Shown here piece by piece: positions 1 to 7,125 of a DNA stretch of 27,540 nucleotides. The stretch is taken from NCBI RefSeq assembly GCF_946482605.1, contig NZ_CAMLSE010000059.1:1-27540 (forward strand), in the 5' to 3' direction. The stretch comes from an uncultured Dyadobacter sp. (lineage in GTDB: Bacteria; Bacteroidota; Bacteroidia; Cytophagales; Spirosomataceae). A model generated the notes under the pieces. That model worked only from the letters and a program-made list of their open reading frames with translations. It searched no databases and was not told the origin of the DNA. The position numbers were made by a program, and so were the translations under genes. How positions within the stretch are numbered: the stretch's first letter is position 1; each line of letters starts with the position of its first letter.

Positions 1-1869
1 GTTGGCCCAAACGCTGAGGGTTTTCCAATGCTTTTTGGCAAAATCGGTGTTGCCTTCGGCTTTGGTGATCGCGTAGGTGAGGATGAGCATATTACCTGCT
101 TCTTCCACGGGCATGTCCTCGCCGTACGTCTGCCCGTTCGCGAGCGGGTAGGTACCTACATCGTGTGCGGCGAAAGGCTTGGTCCATTTGCCGCTCTCCG
201 AATAATAGAAGATCGGTTCCATCATCCCTTTGAGCAAAGTAGGGTTATAAAGCAGAAACAATGGCGCCGATGGGTAAGTGATATCGACCGTTCCAATGGA
301 GCCGTTGCTGAAATTTTCTTTGGAGAAAAACAGCGGGGTGCCGGTCGGATCGGCTACCAGTTTGTGCGCCGAAATGGCTTGGCGATAGGCGAGCACACAA
401 AGCTCGGCATATTGTTTGCCACCGGCTTTGAATGCATCGTCGTAAATGGTTTTATCGGTTTCCTCGCAGGTTTGGAGGATTTTGATAAAATCGTTTTCGG
501 CGCTTTTCAGCTCACCTGCAATGGTTTTGTTACCCTCGCGGTTCCACCACGGACGCAGGTTTTGACCAAAATATTGGACAGAATAGCCATCGTCATAGCC
601 CAGCAATGCGTGCAGCGATTTGCTTTCAGCGCCCACTTTCCCCACATTCAATATCAAACCCATTGATTTGGTATCCGCAGGAGCCGCGCCGGCCTGATCC
701 AGACTAAGGGAGCCTTTTGAAGCAAATTCTTTGATAATATCCGTTGAGAGGCCGATTGCCGAGCCTTTAACGATGCCCTGTGGAGCAGCAAGATAAGCCT
801 GGCCCCAGTCGATACGGACATCGTCGCCCCTCTTTGCCAGGAGATTTTGAACAGCATTAGCGAGTGACAGGCTAGTAAGGCCGTCCTGGCTTGCTTCCTT
901 GCCGGTTACCGACTGGCTGGCGTCGTTCGTCGCCCAGAGCCCGGATACGGCATTGAGAATGCTCACGTCGTGCTGCTTGCCATCCGTCGATTTGACTTCG
1001 TAGACAACATAGTTGACCGGACGCGAAAGCAGGTCCATATCTTTCATGATCAACGGTGCTACAAATCGCACTTGAAGCTGCACAGGGCCCGCTTCGAAGT
1101 TGTAAATCGATTGCGTAGCCGTCATTTCAAAACTGGTCTGCTTTGCCAATGCCACCACATCATCGCCTTTCGGAGCGATTTCATCGGCCAAACCAATATC
1201 GATATAACCAGGCCCGGCGCCATTTTTGACGTAGGCAGCCAGTGTGTTCTTCCCTTTTTTCAATGCCTTCGCAGCGGCCGGACTGATTGGTTTGAACTCG
1301 TAATCGCCCGTAAAGCAAGGTGCGCAATCGAATGCAGGCACGCCGTTGATGAATACCTGCACATCGTCGTCATGGAAGATATTCAGGACAGGTTTCTCAA
1401 AGTCGACATTAGTGAGATTAAACTCGCGCCGGTACCAGAGCTCCCGTGGGAATTCGGTGCCGCCCTGGAGCATGGCATCGTTCCGCTCGTGCGTACCAAA
1501 TGGCGCGGGACCCTGTTTCCAGGTGCTGATATTGTAGCCGTCCTTGAACCACCATTTCGGATCGGGCCTGGTGGTTGTGAATTTGGCGGTGTAGGCTTCC
1601 TGTTTGGCCGTCGGAAGAATGGTTTTCATTTCGGCTGTGGCCGCGCCCATAAAGCGGTATGCCTTGCCGTCGACTCGGATGAGGCCGTCCATCGGGTGCG
1701 GCTTGCCCGTCCAGTGTTTAGTAACGGAGCCCGCAAGCTGGTCGCCAAATGACCAAACGCTTGTGTAAGGATCGACGGTGACCAGCGGCGTTGCCGGCGG
1801 CCGGATAGATTGGGCAAAAATCGTTGAGGTTGTGAGTAGCGTCAGCGCGGTAAGCCAGCGTTTGAGCAT
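1..1869 (-). CDS. Secreted glutaminase-like protein (GtaA / DUF4965 family), 3' end outside window
   Basis: The minus frame from the ATG at 1867-1869 is open for 623 codons to the window edge, so the C-terminus is missing. Residues 1-20 form a signal peptide (MLKRWLTALTLLTTSTIFAQ). Next comes IRPPATPLVTVDPYTSVWS and TKHWTGKPHPMDGLIRVDGK, typical of the DUF4964 N-terminal domain. A beta-rich segment follows (about 125-190, with WYRREF and DDDVQVFINGVPAF) that looks like a galactose-binding-type fold, then DUF5127-like sequence. From about 514 the protein has FFSKENFSNGSIGTVDITYP, then FAAHDVGTYPLANGQ and GEDMPVEEAGNM, the signature of the DUF4965/DUF1793 part of fungal GtaA-type glutaminases. 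Bacteroidota members are about 820 residues as I remember them, so roughly 200 are absent. The family name implies hydrolysis of L-glutamine to glutamate outside the cytoplasm, but the substrate of bacterial members is not certain. No TAnnTTTG element was found upstream. Confidence 0.88.
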   Translation of the reverse strand, partial: MLKRWLTALTLLTTSTIFAQSIRPPATPLVTVDPYTSVWSFGDQLAGSVTKHWTGKPHPMDGLIRVDGKAYRFMGAATAEMKTILPTAKQEAYTAKFTTTRPDPKWWFKDGYNISTWKQGPAPFGTHERNDAMLQGGTEFPRELWYRREFNLTNVDFEKPVLNIFHDDDVQVFINGVPAFDCAPCFTGDYEFKPISPAAAKALKKGKNTLAAYVKNGAGPGYIDIGLADEIAPKGDDVVALAKQTSFEMTATQSIYNFEAGPVQLQVRFVAPLIMKDMDLLSRPVNYVVYEVKSTDGKQHDVSILNAVSGLWATNDASQSVTGKEASQDGLTSLSLANAVQNLLAKRGDDVRIDWGQAYLAAPQGIVKGSAIGLSTDIIKEFASKGSLSLDQAGAAPADTKSMGLILNVGKVGAESKSLHALLGYDDGYSVQYFGQNLRPWWNREGNKTIAGELKSAENDFIKILQTCEETDKTIYDDAFKAGGKQYAELCVLAYRQAISAHKLVADPTGTPLFFSKENFSNGSIGTVDITYPSAPLFLLYNPTLLKGMMEPIFYYSESGKWTKPFAAHDVGTYPLANGQTYGEDMPVEEAGNMLILTYAITKAEGNTDFAKKHWKTLSVWAN

Positions 1870-2053
1870 AGTTTCGGTTGGTTTTGTGGAAATGGTGTTG
1901 GAAAATCTCCGTAATGATAGGGGTAAGAACCGTATAGAGCAACGAGGAGGTAGTTTTCGTTGCATTGAATACGTTATTGTTCTGATAGCAAGTGGGAAAC
2001 GGTTCTTTTCAGGGGAGGGATTTAAGTAGAGGGGTGGCCGCGCTTTGTCTCCC

Positions 2054-2344
2054 TCAGATTTTTTCATAGATCAATTGTTTCTCCTGATCGATCTGAGGCT
2101 TGATGAACGAAGAAAGGCCGTTGGAGCTGACTAAGTCTACTTTGGTTTGAAGGAGCTTCGTGAGCTCTTCCTGCATGTCTACAAATGCAAAAAAGTCCGC
2201 GCCGGCTTCATAGTCGAGATCCACGAGAATATCCACATCGCTCTCGGCGGTTTGTTCGCTGCGAGATGCCGAACCGAAAAGATACGCGCGTTTAACAGGC
2301 TTATCCCGGAAAAATTGGGCTGCTTTTTGAATGATCTGCTCCAT
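2054..2344 (-). CDS. Orphan minimal nucleotidyltransferase (MntA-like, MNT domain)
   Basis: This 96-residue protein is one nucleotidyltransferase domain of the pol-beta superfamily. The motif LFGSASRSEQTAESDVDILV (22-41) carries the G-S pair and two metal-binding aspartates, D36 and D38. The third acidic residue is probably D70 in TKVDLVS. All three catalytic acids are therefore present and the domain looks active. In HepT/MntA toxin-antitoxin pairs such proteins AMPylate and silence a HEPN (DUF86) RNase encoded next to them. No HEPN-like frame lies in the 135 bp upstream or the 184 bp downstream, so the partner is lost, elsewhere, or never existed here. It sits between dsbD and the glutaminase-like gene on the same strand, but the gaps and the palindromic repeat upstream argue against an operon. 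The family call is firm; the function is unknown. Confidence 0.85.
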   Translation of the reverse strand: MEQIIQKAAQFFRDKPVKRAYLFGSASRSEQTAESDVDILVDLDYEAGADFFAFVDMQEELTKLLQTKVDLVSSNGLSSFIKPQIDQEKQLIYEKI

Positions 2345-2395
2345 GACAGTCTTTGTTTCAACCCAACATAAGAAATGCAGGGCATACTAAGTTAC

Positions 2396-2482
2396 ATCCC
2401 TACGGGATTTGAAAGACTCGCATTCGATTCCTGGCTACCAACTAATAACCCAAGACTTAAGTCTTGGGTTATTGTGCGAGTC
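2396..2482. repeat. Compound palindromic repeat (REP-like) between dsbD and the nucleotidyltransferase gene
   Basis: Three nested or adjacent inverted repeats are visible. A small hairpin ATCCC-TAC-GGGAT lies at 2396-2408. A perfect 30-bp palindrome lies at 2444-2473, centred on GACTTAAGTC. An outer pair, GACTCGCA at 2415-2422 and TGCGAGTC at 2475-2482, encloses the 30-bp palindrome. The outer arm reaches the first two bases of the dsbD stop codon (2481-2483, read on the minus strand). It may end dsbD transcription as an RNA hairpin, although no clean T-tract follows. CTACGGGAT hairpins near CTACCAAC are, as I recall, common dispersed repeats in Bacteroidota. The centre also matches the REP at 19721-19744. 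The symmetry is seen directly; the REP assignment is inference. Confidence 0.7.
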
Positions 2483-4607
2483 ACTTGCTCCCAAACGCCG
2501 CCTTCCCGCTATCCAGGAACGCCGCAAACTTCGCCGGATCCAGATCATAGTTTTTAGGCGCTACGAGCAGGTTTCCTTCATGATCCACGAGGCAGTAATG
2601 CGGCTGGGCATTGTTATTGTATTTCACAATTTGCAAATCTGCATTCTGCGCGCCTATGGTTTTCTTCACCTTGTTATCGTATTTAGAAGTATACCATTGC
2701 GCTTCGGGAAGCTCGGTTTTATCGTCGACGTACAATGCGACGATCACGTAATCATTGTTCAGGCGCTGCAATACGGCGGGATCGACCCACACGCGGGCTT
2801 CCATTTCGCGGCAGTTCACGCAGCCATGGCCGGTGAAATCGATGAACACGGGTTTGTTCACTTTTTTGGCATAAGCCAATGCTTCCTGATAATCGTAGAA
2901 GCCTTCGAGTTCGTGAGGTAAATGGAAGAGGTCCGAATACTTGCGAGCTTCACCGGAAAGGGCCGAGGGCGTTGCGGCAGCGGCACTTCTTTTATTCAAA
3001 TCAAAATCCAATGTCGATTGCGGAGGCAGGTAACCGGCCAATGCTTTAAGCGGCGCTCCCCACATGCCCGGGAGCATATACACGACGAATGTGAAGGTGA
3101 TAATGGAAAGAAGCAGCCGCGGTACACTCACTTTCTCAATGGGTGAATCATGCGGCGTGCGGATCTTGCCGAGCAGATAGAAGCCCAGCAATGCGAAAAT
3201 GACGATCCAGAATGCGAGGTAAATCTCACGATCCAGCAAATGCCAGTGGTAAACCTGATCGGCAATGCTGAAAAATTTCAGTGCTAATGCCAGTTCGAGG
3301 AAACCGAGTACCACTTTCACGGTATTCAGCCAGCCGCCGGATTTGGGCAACGATTTCAACCATTGCGGGAACAATGCAAATGAGGTAAATGGAATGGCAA
3401 ATGCAGCCGAAAATGCGGCCATACCCACAATAGGCTTCACCACTTCACCACCCGCGGAGGCCACGAGCAAGCTGCCGACGATCGGGCCGGTGCAGGAGAA
3501 TGAAACGAGCACCAATGTGAATGCCATGAAGAAAACGCCCGCATAACCACCCTGATCGGCCTTCTGGTCCATTTTGTTTACAAAACCACTCGGCAGCACA
3601 ATCTCGAAAAGCCCCAAAAAGGAAAGTCCGAATGTGATGAAAATCGCGAAAAAGAGCAGATTGGGCAGCCAGTGCGTGCTGAGGAAATTAGCAAATGCCG
3701 GGCCATTCAGCCGCGAAACGACGGTACCTATTAATGTATAGATCAGAATAATGGAGATACCATATAAAAAAGCCTTGAACTTGCCCTTCTCCTGATTGGT
3801 GAAAAAGCTCACGGTCATCGGGATGATCGGGAAGACGCAAGGCGTAAGCAATGCTACCAGGCCGGAAAGGAATGCGGCTAATGCGAAACCCAGCAACGAG
3901 CCGTCGGAAGCGGATTCGGCGGGCACTACTTCGGCAGCCGATTTCGGGGTGGTTTCAATAGTAGCTGCTGCGGAGGCAGTACTGTCGGCACTTGCCGGAA
4001 GGTCTGATGCAGAAACGGCTATGGCAGTGTCGTTGGGTGTTGCCGGTGCGGTAGTAGGGGCCACGCTGGGCTTGTCGGCCGGTGTAGTGGCGCCCACAGT
4101 GGGTTGCTCGCTCGTCGAAGTTGCAGCGGCAGCAACTTTCAAACCTTTGAATTCAAAATCTTCTCCTCCCGGAATACACAAGCCGCTCACGTGGCTGCAA
4201 GTCTGGTATTCTGATGCGCCTTTGATGACCGGGTTATCGGCCAGGATTTTTACAGTTTGTTTAAAAACACCCTTTCCTTCAAAATAGCGCACATTGCCCT
4301 GCCATACCTCTTCAAATTTCGTCTTCGGGTTCTGCGGTTTCAGTTTGCCGACAACCTCGAAAGTCTTGTTCTTTTCAAAGGTAAATGTGGTCAGCATCGG
4401 GCCCAGGTCCGGATCGAAATCGGAGGAATACATGTACCAGTCTTTGTCGATGGTTGCGGTAAAAACCAGGTCGACGGTCTCGCCTTTTTTGACCTCAGGT
4501 TTGGAAAATGTGTAAGTCCAATGCGCTTTCGCCTTTTGTACCTGCGCCTGCGCGAGGCCTGTTGCAAAAAGACAAATGCTGAGAATGAATATAATACCGC
4601 GTTTCAT
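2481..4607 (-). CDS. dsbD: Thiol:disulfide interchange protein DsbD
   Basis: The 708-residue protein brings electrons from cytoplasmic thioredoxin across the inner membrane to envelope thiol proteins. It has a signal peptide (1 to about 22, ending AQAQ) and an N-terminal DsbD-alpha-like immunoglobulin domain (about 28-156) with the cysteine pair C137/C144. An Ala/Thr/Ser/Pro-rich linker spans about 159-235. A hydrophobic core of about eight segments (about 238-530) carries C257 in TPCVFP and C372 in SFSCTGP. The C-terminal thioredoxin-like domain (about 565-705) has FIDFTGHGCVNCREME, with C596/C599. All three Cys pairs of a classical DsbD are present. The ATG at 4605-4607 is chosen because it gives the signal peptide. 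The gene is divergent from argB and ends against the palindromic repeat. The low-complexity linker is unusually long, but otherwise the protein is ordinary. Confidence 0.95.
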   Translation of the reverse strand: MKRGIIFILSICLFATGLAQAQVQKAKAHWTYTFSKPEVKKGETVDLVFTATIDKDWYMYSSDFDPDLGPMLTTFTFEKNKTFEVVGKLKPQNPKTKFEEVWQGNVRYFEGKGVFKQTVKILADNPVIKGASEYQTCSHVSGLCIPGGEDFEFKGLKVAAAATSTSEQPTVGATTPADKPSVAPTTAPATPNDTAIAVSASDLPASADSTASAAATIETTPKSAAEVVPAESASDGSLLGFALAAFLSGLVALLTPCVFPIIPMTVSFFTNQEKGKFKAFLYGISIILIYTLIGTVVSRLNGPAFANFLSTHWLPNLLFFAIFITFGLSFLGLFEIVLPSGFVNKMDQKADQGGYAGVFFMAFTLVLVSFSCTGPIVGSLLVASAGGEVVKPIVGMAAFSAAFAIPFTSFALFPQWLKSLPKSGGWLNTVKVVLGFLELALALKFFSIADQVYHWHLLDREIYLAFWIVIFALLGFYLLGKIRTPHDSPIEKVSVPRLLLSIITFTFVVYMLPGMWGAPLKALAGYLPPQSTLDFDLNKRSAAAATPSALSGEARKYSDLFHLPHELEGFYDYQEALAYAKKVNKPVFIDFTGHGCVNCREMEARVWVDPAVLQRLNNDYVIVALYVDDKTELPEAQWYTSKYDNKVKKTIGAQNADLQIVKYNNNAQPHYCLVDHEGNLLVAPKNYDLDPAKFAAFLDSGKAAFGSK

Positions 4608-4749
4608 GTCGATGGTTTGGGTAATGGCTTTGCTGGTCCGCCGGGCCGGGCGATCAATCTACAATTTTGATAGAGCTTTCTTAACCAACGTAATTTGGCT
4701 AAAAAAATTCATCATTTGAAATTCCCTTTCCCCCGATTCCCGTTTCTGC

Positions 4750-4757
4750 TACCTTTG
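4750..4757 (+). promoter_or_regulatory. Probable Bacteroidota -7 promoter element for argB
   Basis: TACCTTTG matches the TAnnTTTG -7 consensus of the Bacteroidota primary sigma factor and lies 35 bp before the argB start codon. A TTTG at 4715-4718 is too far away (31 bp) to be a convincing -33 element. The 185-bp divergent gap to dsbD holds no matching element on the minus strand. Confidence 0.55.
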
Positions 4758-4792
4758 TCGCCTCAAATTCAGAATAGTTAACAGTTATTAAC

Positions 4793-5581
4793 ATGTCCCA
4801 GCCCTTATACGTAGTCAAGATCGGAGGTAATGTAATCGACAATCCCGAAGCATGTGCCCGTTTTCTGAAAGCCTTTGCGGAGCTCGATGCTCCCAAAATC
4901 CTCGTGCACGGCGGCGGAAAAGTAGCGACGCAAATAGCCGCGAAATTGCAGATTGAAACGCAGATGGTTGACGGCCGCCGCATTACCGACCAGCCGATGC
5001 TGGATGTGGTGACCATGGTGTACGGAGGGCTGGTGAACAAAAACCTCGTAGCGCAATTGCAAGCCGCCGACTGCAACGCCATCGGCCTTACCGGTGCTGA
5101 CGGCGGTATCATACGTTCCGTGAAGCGTCCTGTGAAAACGATCGATTACGGATTCGTGGGCGACATCGAAGCGGTAAACGGCGAGCAAATCAACGCTATC
5201 CTGTCCAGCGGCCTCACGCCGATCATCGCCCCATTAACATACAGCGCCGAAGGCCTGCTGCTCAATACGAACGCCGACACGATGGCCTCCGCAACGGCGG
5301 TCGCGATGTCGGAAACATTTGAAGTGAACCTGATCTATTGTTTCGAGAAAAAAGGCGTGCTCTCGGACCCCGACGACGACGACGCGGTGATCAGCAAACT
5401 GGTACCCGCTACTTACGAAGAGTACAAAGCCACAGGCGCGATCAATAAAGGTATGATACCCAAACTTGACAATGCATTTGCTGCATTGAATGCAGGTGTG
5501 ACGCAAGTTACCATTTGCCATGCCGATGAGTTGGCGAATGCGGTTTCCGGAGGTGCGGGGACGGCGATTGTGATCGGGTAG
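4793..5581 (+). CDS. argB: Acetylglutamate kinase (possibly N-succinylglutamate kinase), arginine biosynthesis
   Basis: The protein phosphorylates the gamma-carboxylate of an N-acylated glutamate, the second step of arginine synthesis in the cytoplasm. Its 262 residues are normal for the family. Visible motifs are the N-terminal KIGGNVID (K9), the glycine loop VHGGGK (38-43), MVDGRRITD (58-66) for the acyl-amino-acid substrate, LNTNAD (157-162), and KGMIPKL (219-225) with two lysines near the nucleotide site. Known biochemistry in Bacteroides shows that some Bacteroidota use N-succinyl rather than N-acetyl intermediates; the sequence read by eye cannot decide this. No other arg gene is adjacent: argH lies 12 kb away on the opposite strand. 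The ATG at 4793 follows a TAnnTTTG promoter element, and a strong hairpin follows the stop codon. Confidence 0.93.
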   Translation: MSQPLYVVKIGGNVIDNPEACARFLKAFAELDAPKILVHGGGKVATQIAAKLQIETQMVDGRRITDQPMLDVVTMVYGGLVNKNLVAQLQAADCNAIGLTGADGGIIRSVKRPVKTIDYGFVGDIEAVNGEQINAILSSGLTPIIAPLTYSAEGLLLNTNADTMASATAVAMSETFEVNLIYCFEKKGVLSDPDDDDAVISKLVPATYEEYKATGAINKGMIPKLDNAFAALNAGVTQVTICHADELANAVSGGAGTAIVIG

Positions 5582-5610
5582 GTATCTTTTGAATGACAAT
5601 TAGTTAAGTG

Positions 5611-5657
5611 AAGGTCTGTAAATTTAGGAATCGCATTCCTAAGTTTACAGACTTTTG
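5611..5657 (+). terminator. Hairpin terminator after argB
   Basis: A long inverted repeat, GTCTGTAAATTTAGGAAT against ATTCCTAAGTTTACAGAC with a 3-base loop and one mismatch, spans 5614-5652. It is preceded by AAG and followed by TTTTG, which fits an intrinsic terminator. It separates argB from the monooxygenase operon. The roughly 110 bp after it are AT-rich and presumably hold the next promoter; the best -7 candidate, CAATTTTG at 5688-5695, has one mismatch to consensus. Confidence 0.75.
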
Positions 5658-5769
5658 TATATTGTTAGTTACATAGTCAATTAAGGTCAATTTTGTCACC
5701 TAATTATTAAATTTTCTTAAAATTTAATTTAAAGTTCTTAAATTGCATGAGTTAAACCCACTCATTACC

Positions 5770-7098
5770 ATGCTGTTTCGAAAAGGCCTAGTTCTGGTTT
5801 TTTTGCTGTTGTGTCATTGGTGTGCAGGCCAGGCTCCCGAGTTTTATAAGGATGTACAACCGATTATCCATGCCAATTGCGTTCCGTGCCATCGTGCGGG
5901 CGAGGCAGCTCCATTCCCCCTGGTAACGTTCGAGGATGTCGCCAAACGCTCCAAATTCATCAAACAAGTCGTCAGTTCGAGGTATATGCCGCCCTGGAAG
6001 GCCGACAACCATTACAATTCCTTTGCCAACGACCGCTCGCTGAGCGAAAAAGATATCAAAACGATTGTCGGATGGATAGACGGCGGCACCTCCAAAGGTA
6101 AAGCCAACGTCAAAGCCGAACAGGAGTTGCAGGCCCGCCTCGACGCCGGAACATCTTATAAACGCAAGCCGGACCTCAAACTGAGCATGAAAGAGGCGTT
6201 CACGCTGAAAGGCGATACCAAGGAACGCTTCGTCATGTTCAAGATTCCATTTGAGATGGCCCAGGAGGCTAATGTGGAGGCAATCGAGTTTACTTCCAAT
6301 AACAAGAAACTCATCCACCACGCCAATTTTGCGATCCATCCCGTGCCCGACGCGTCGATAGACCTGCATAACACGGTCGATTTCGTGGACCTGAGCGGGC
6401 CGGAGGGCGACAAGTATTATGAATGGGTCAAGTATAAAAAAGAAATGACCTATTATGGCGGCTGGATCCCGGGAACGACGGTCGAGGCCTATCCCGAAGA
6501 TATGGGTTGGGTAATGCCCAAACGGGGCGTGGTGTTGCTCACCGTGCATTTTGGCCCCAGTTCGGTAGACGCGCAAAGTATCGACGGCCTGAATGTCTTC
6601 TTCAAAAAAACGCCTATCAAACGCAGGGTAAAGGTGATAAGCCTCGGCTCGGGCGGTATCGGTGAAAAGGAGATTTCACCACCGCTCATGATCTTTGCCA
6701 ATGAGGTGAGTAGTTTTAAACTACGTATTGCAAACAACCAGCCCGATATTTCGCTCCTGTACGCGTGGCCGCATATGCATTACCTGGGCAAGGAGTTCAA
6801 GGCTTATGCGACGATGGCCTCGGGCGATACGGTAGGCCTTGTACACGTGCCTGCGTGGGATTTCCGCTGGCAGGAAATTTATAAATATAAAAAACCGGTA
6901 TTGCTGCCCAAAGGCGCGGTGGTGACGGTAGAAGCGACTTACGATAATACAGCGAGTAATCCTGCGAACCCGCACAATCCGCCGCAGCTGGTGTTGTCGA
7001 CGGGCAATATGCGGAGCGATCAGGAAATGATGACGCTTATCCTGATGTATGTGGACAGGCTACCCGGCGACGAGGAGCTTGTTTTCAAGTGGAATTGA
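5770..7098 (+). CDS. Exported CxxCH / copper type II monooxygenase (PHM/DBM-like)
   Basis: I prefer the ATG at 5770 because MLFRKGLVLVFLLLCHWCAGQ then makes a clean signal peptide; an in-frame ATG at 5743 would add nine residues. Numbering here follows the longer form (451 aa). A short cytochrome-c-like segment has CVPCH at 46-50, flanked by the usual F/YKDVQPI and PPWKAD context. The rest resembles the two-domain catalytic core of peptidylglycine/dopamine monooxygenases. HH192-193 and H269 fit the CuH site; H344 and H346 (WPHMHYLGKEF) with the EMM at 428-430 fit the CuM site. All expected copper ligands therefore seem present. The family hydroxylates a C-H bond using O2; the substrate is unknown. 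It is first in an operon, 27 bp before the FG-GAP/UnbV gene. The CxxCH may supply electrons in place of ascorbate, which is inference. Confidence 0.87.
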   Translation: MLFRKGLVLVFLLLCHWCAGQAPEFYKDVQPIIHANCVPCHRAGEAAPFPLVTFEDVAKRSKFIKQVVSSRYMPPWKADNHYNSFANDRSLSEKDIKTIVGWIDGGTSKGKANVKAEQELQARLDAGTSYKRKPDLKLSMKEAFTLKGDTKERFVMFKIPFEMAQEANVEAIEFTSNNKKLIHHANFAIHPVPDASIDLHNTVDFVDLSGPEGDKYYEWVKYKKEMTYYGGWIPGTTVEAYPEDMGWVMPKRGVVLLTVHFGPSSVDAQSIDGLNVFFKKTPIKRRVKVISLGSGGIGEKEISPPLMIFANEVSSFKLRIANNQPDISLLYAWPHMHYLGKEFKAYATMASGDTVGLVHVPAWDFRWQEIYKYKKPVLLPKGAVVTVEATYDNTASNPANPHNPPQLVLSTGNMRSDQEMMTLILMYVDRLPGDEELVFKWN

Positions 7099-7125
7099 TT
7101 TTTATTGGTTCATAAACGGAATTGC

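Noticed and set aside
28..1752. Long plus-strand open frames (28-666 and 970-1752) in the first 2 kb
   Set aside because: They lie antisense to a continuous minus-strand frame with a signal peptide and clear GtaA-family motifs; their translations show no recognisable domain.
2054..2480. Complete HepT/MntA toxin-antitoxin module
   Set aside because: Only the nucleotidyltransferase is present; no HEPN-like protein could be read on either side.
3796..4670. Plus-strand frames antisense to the 5' part of dsbD
   Set aside because: The Ala/Thr-rich translation mirrors the low-complexity linker of dsbD; dsbD itself has intact motifs throughout.
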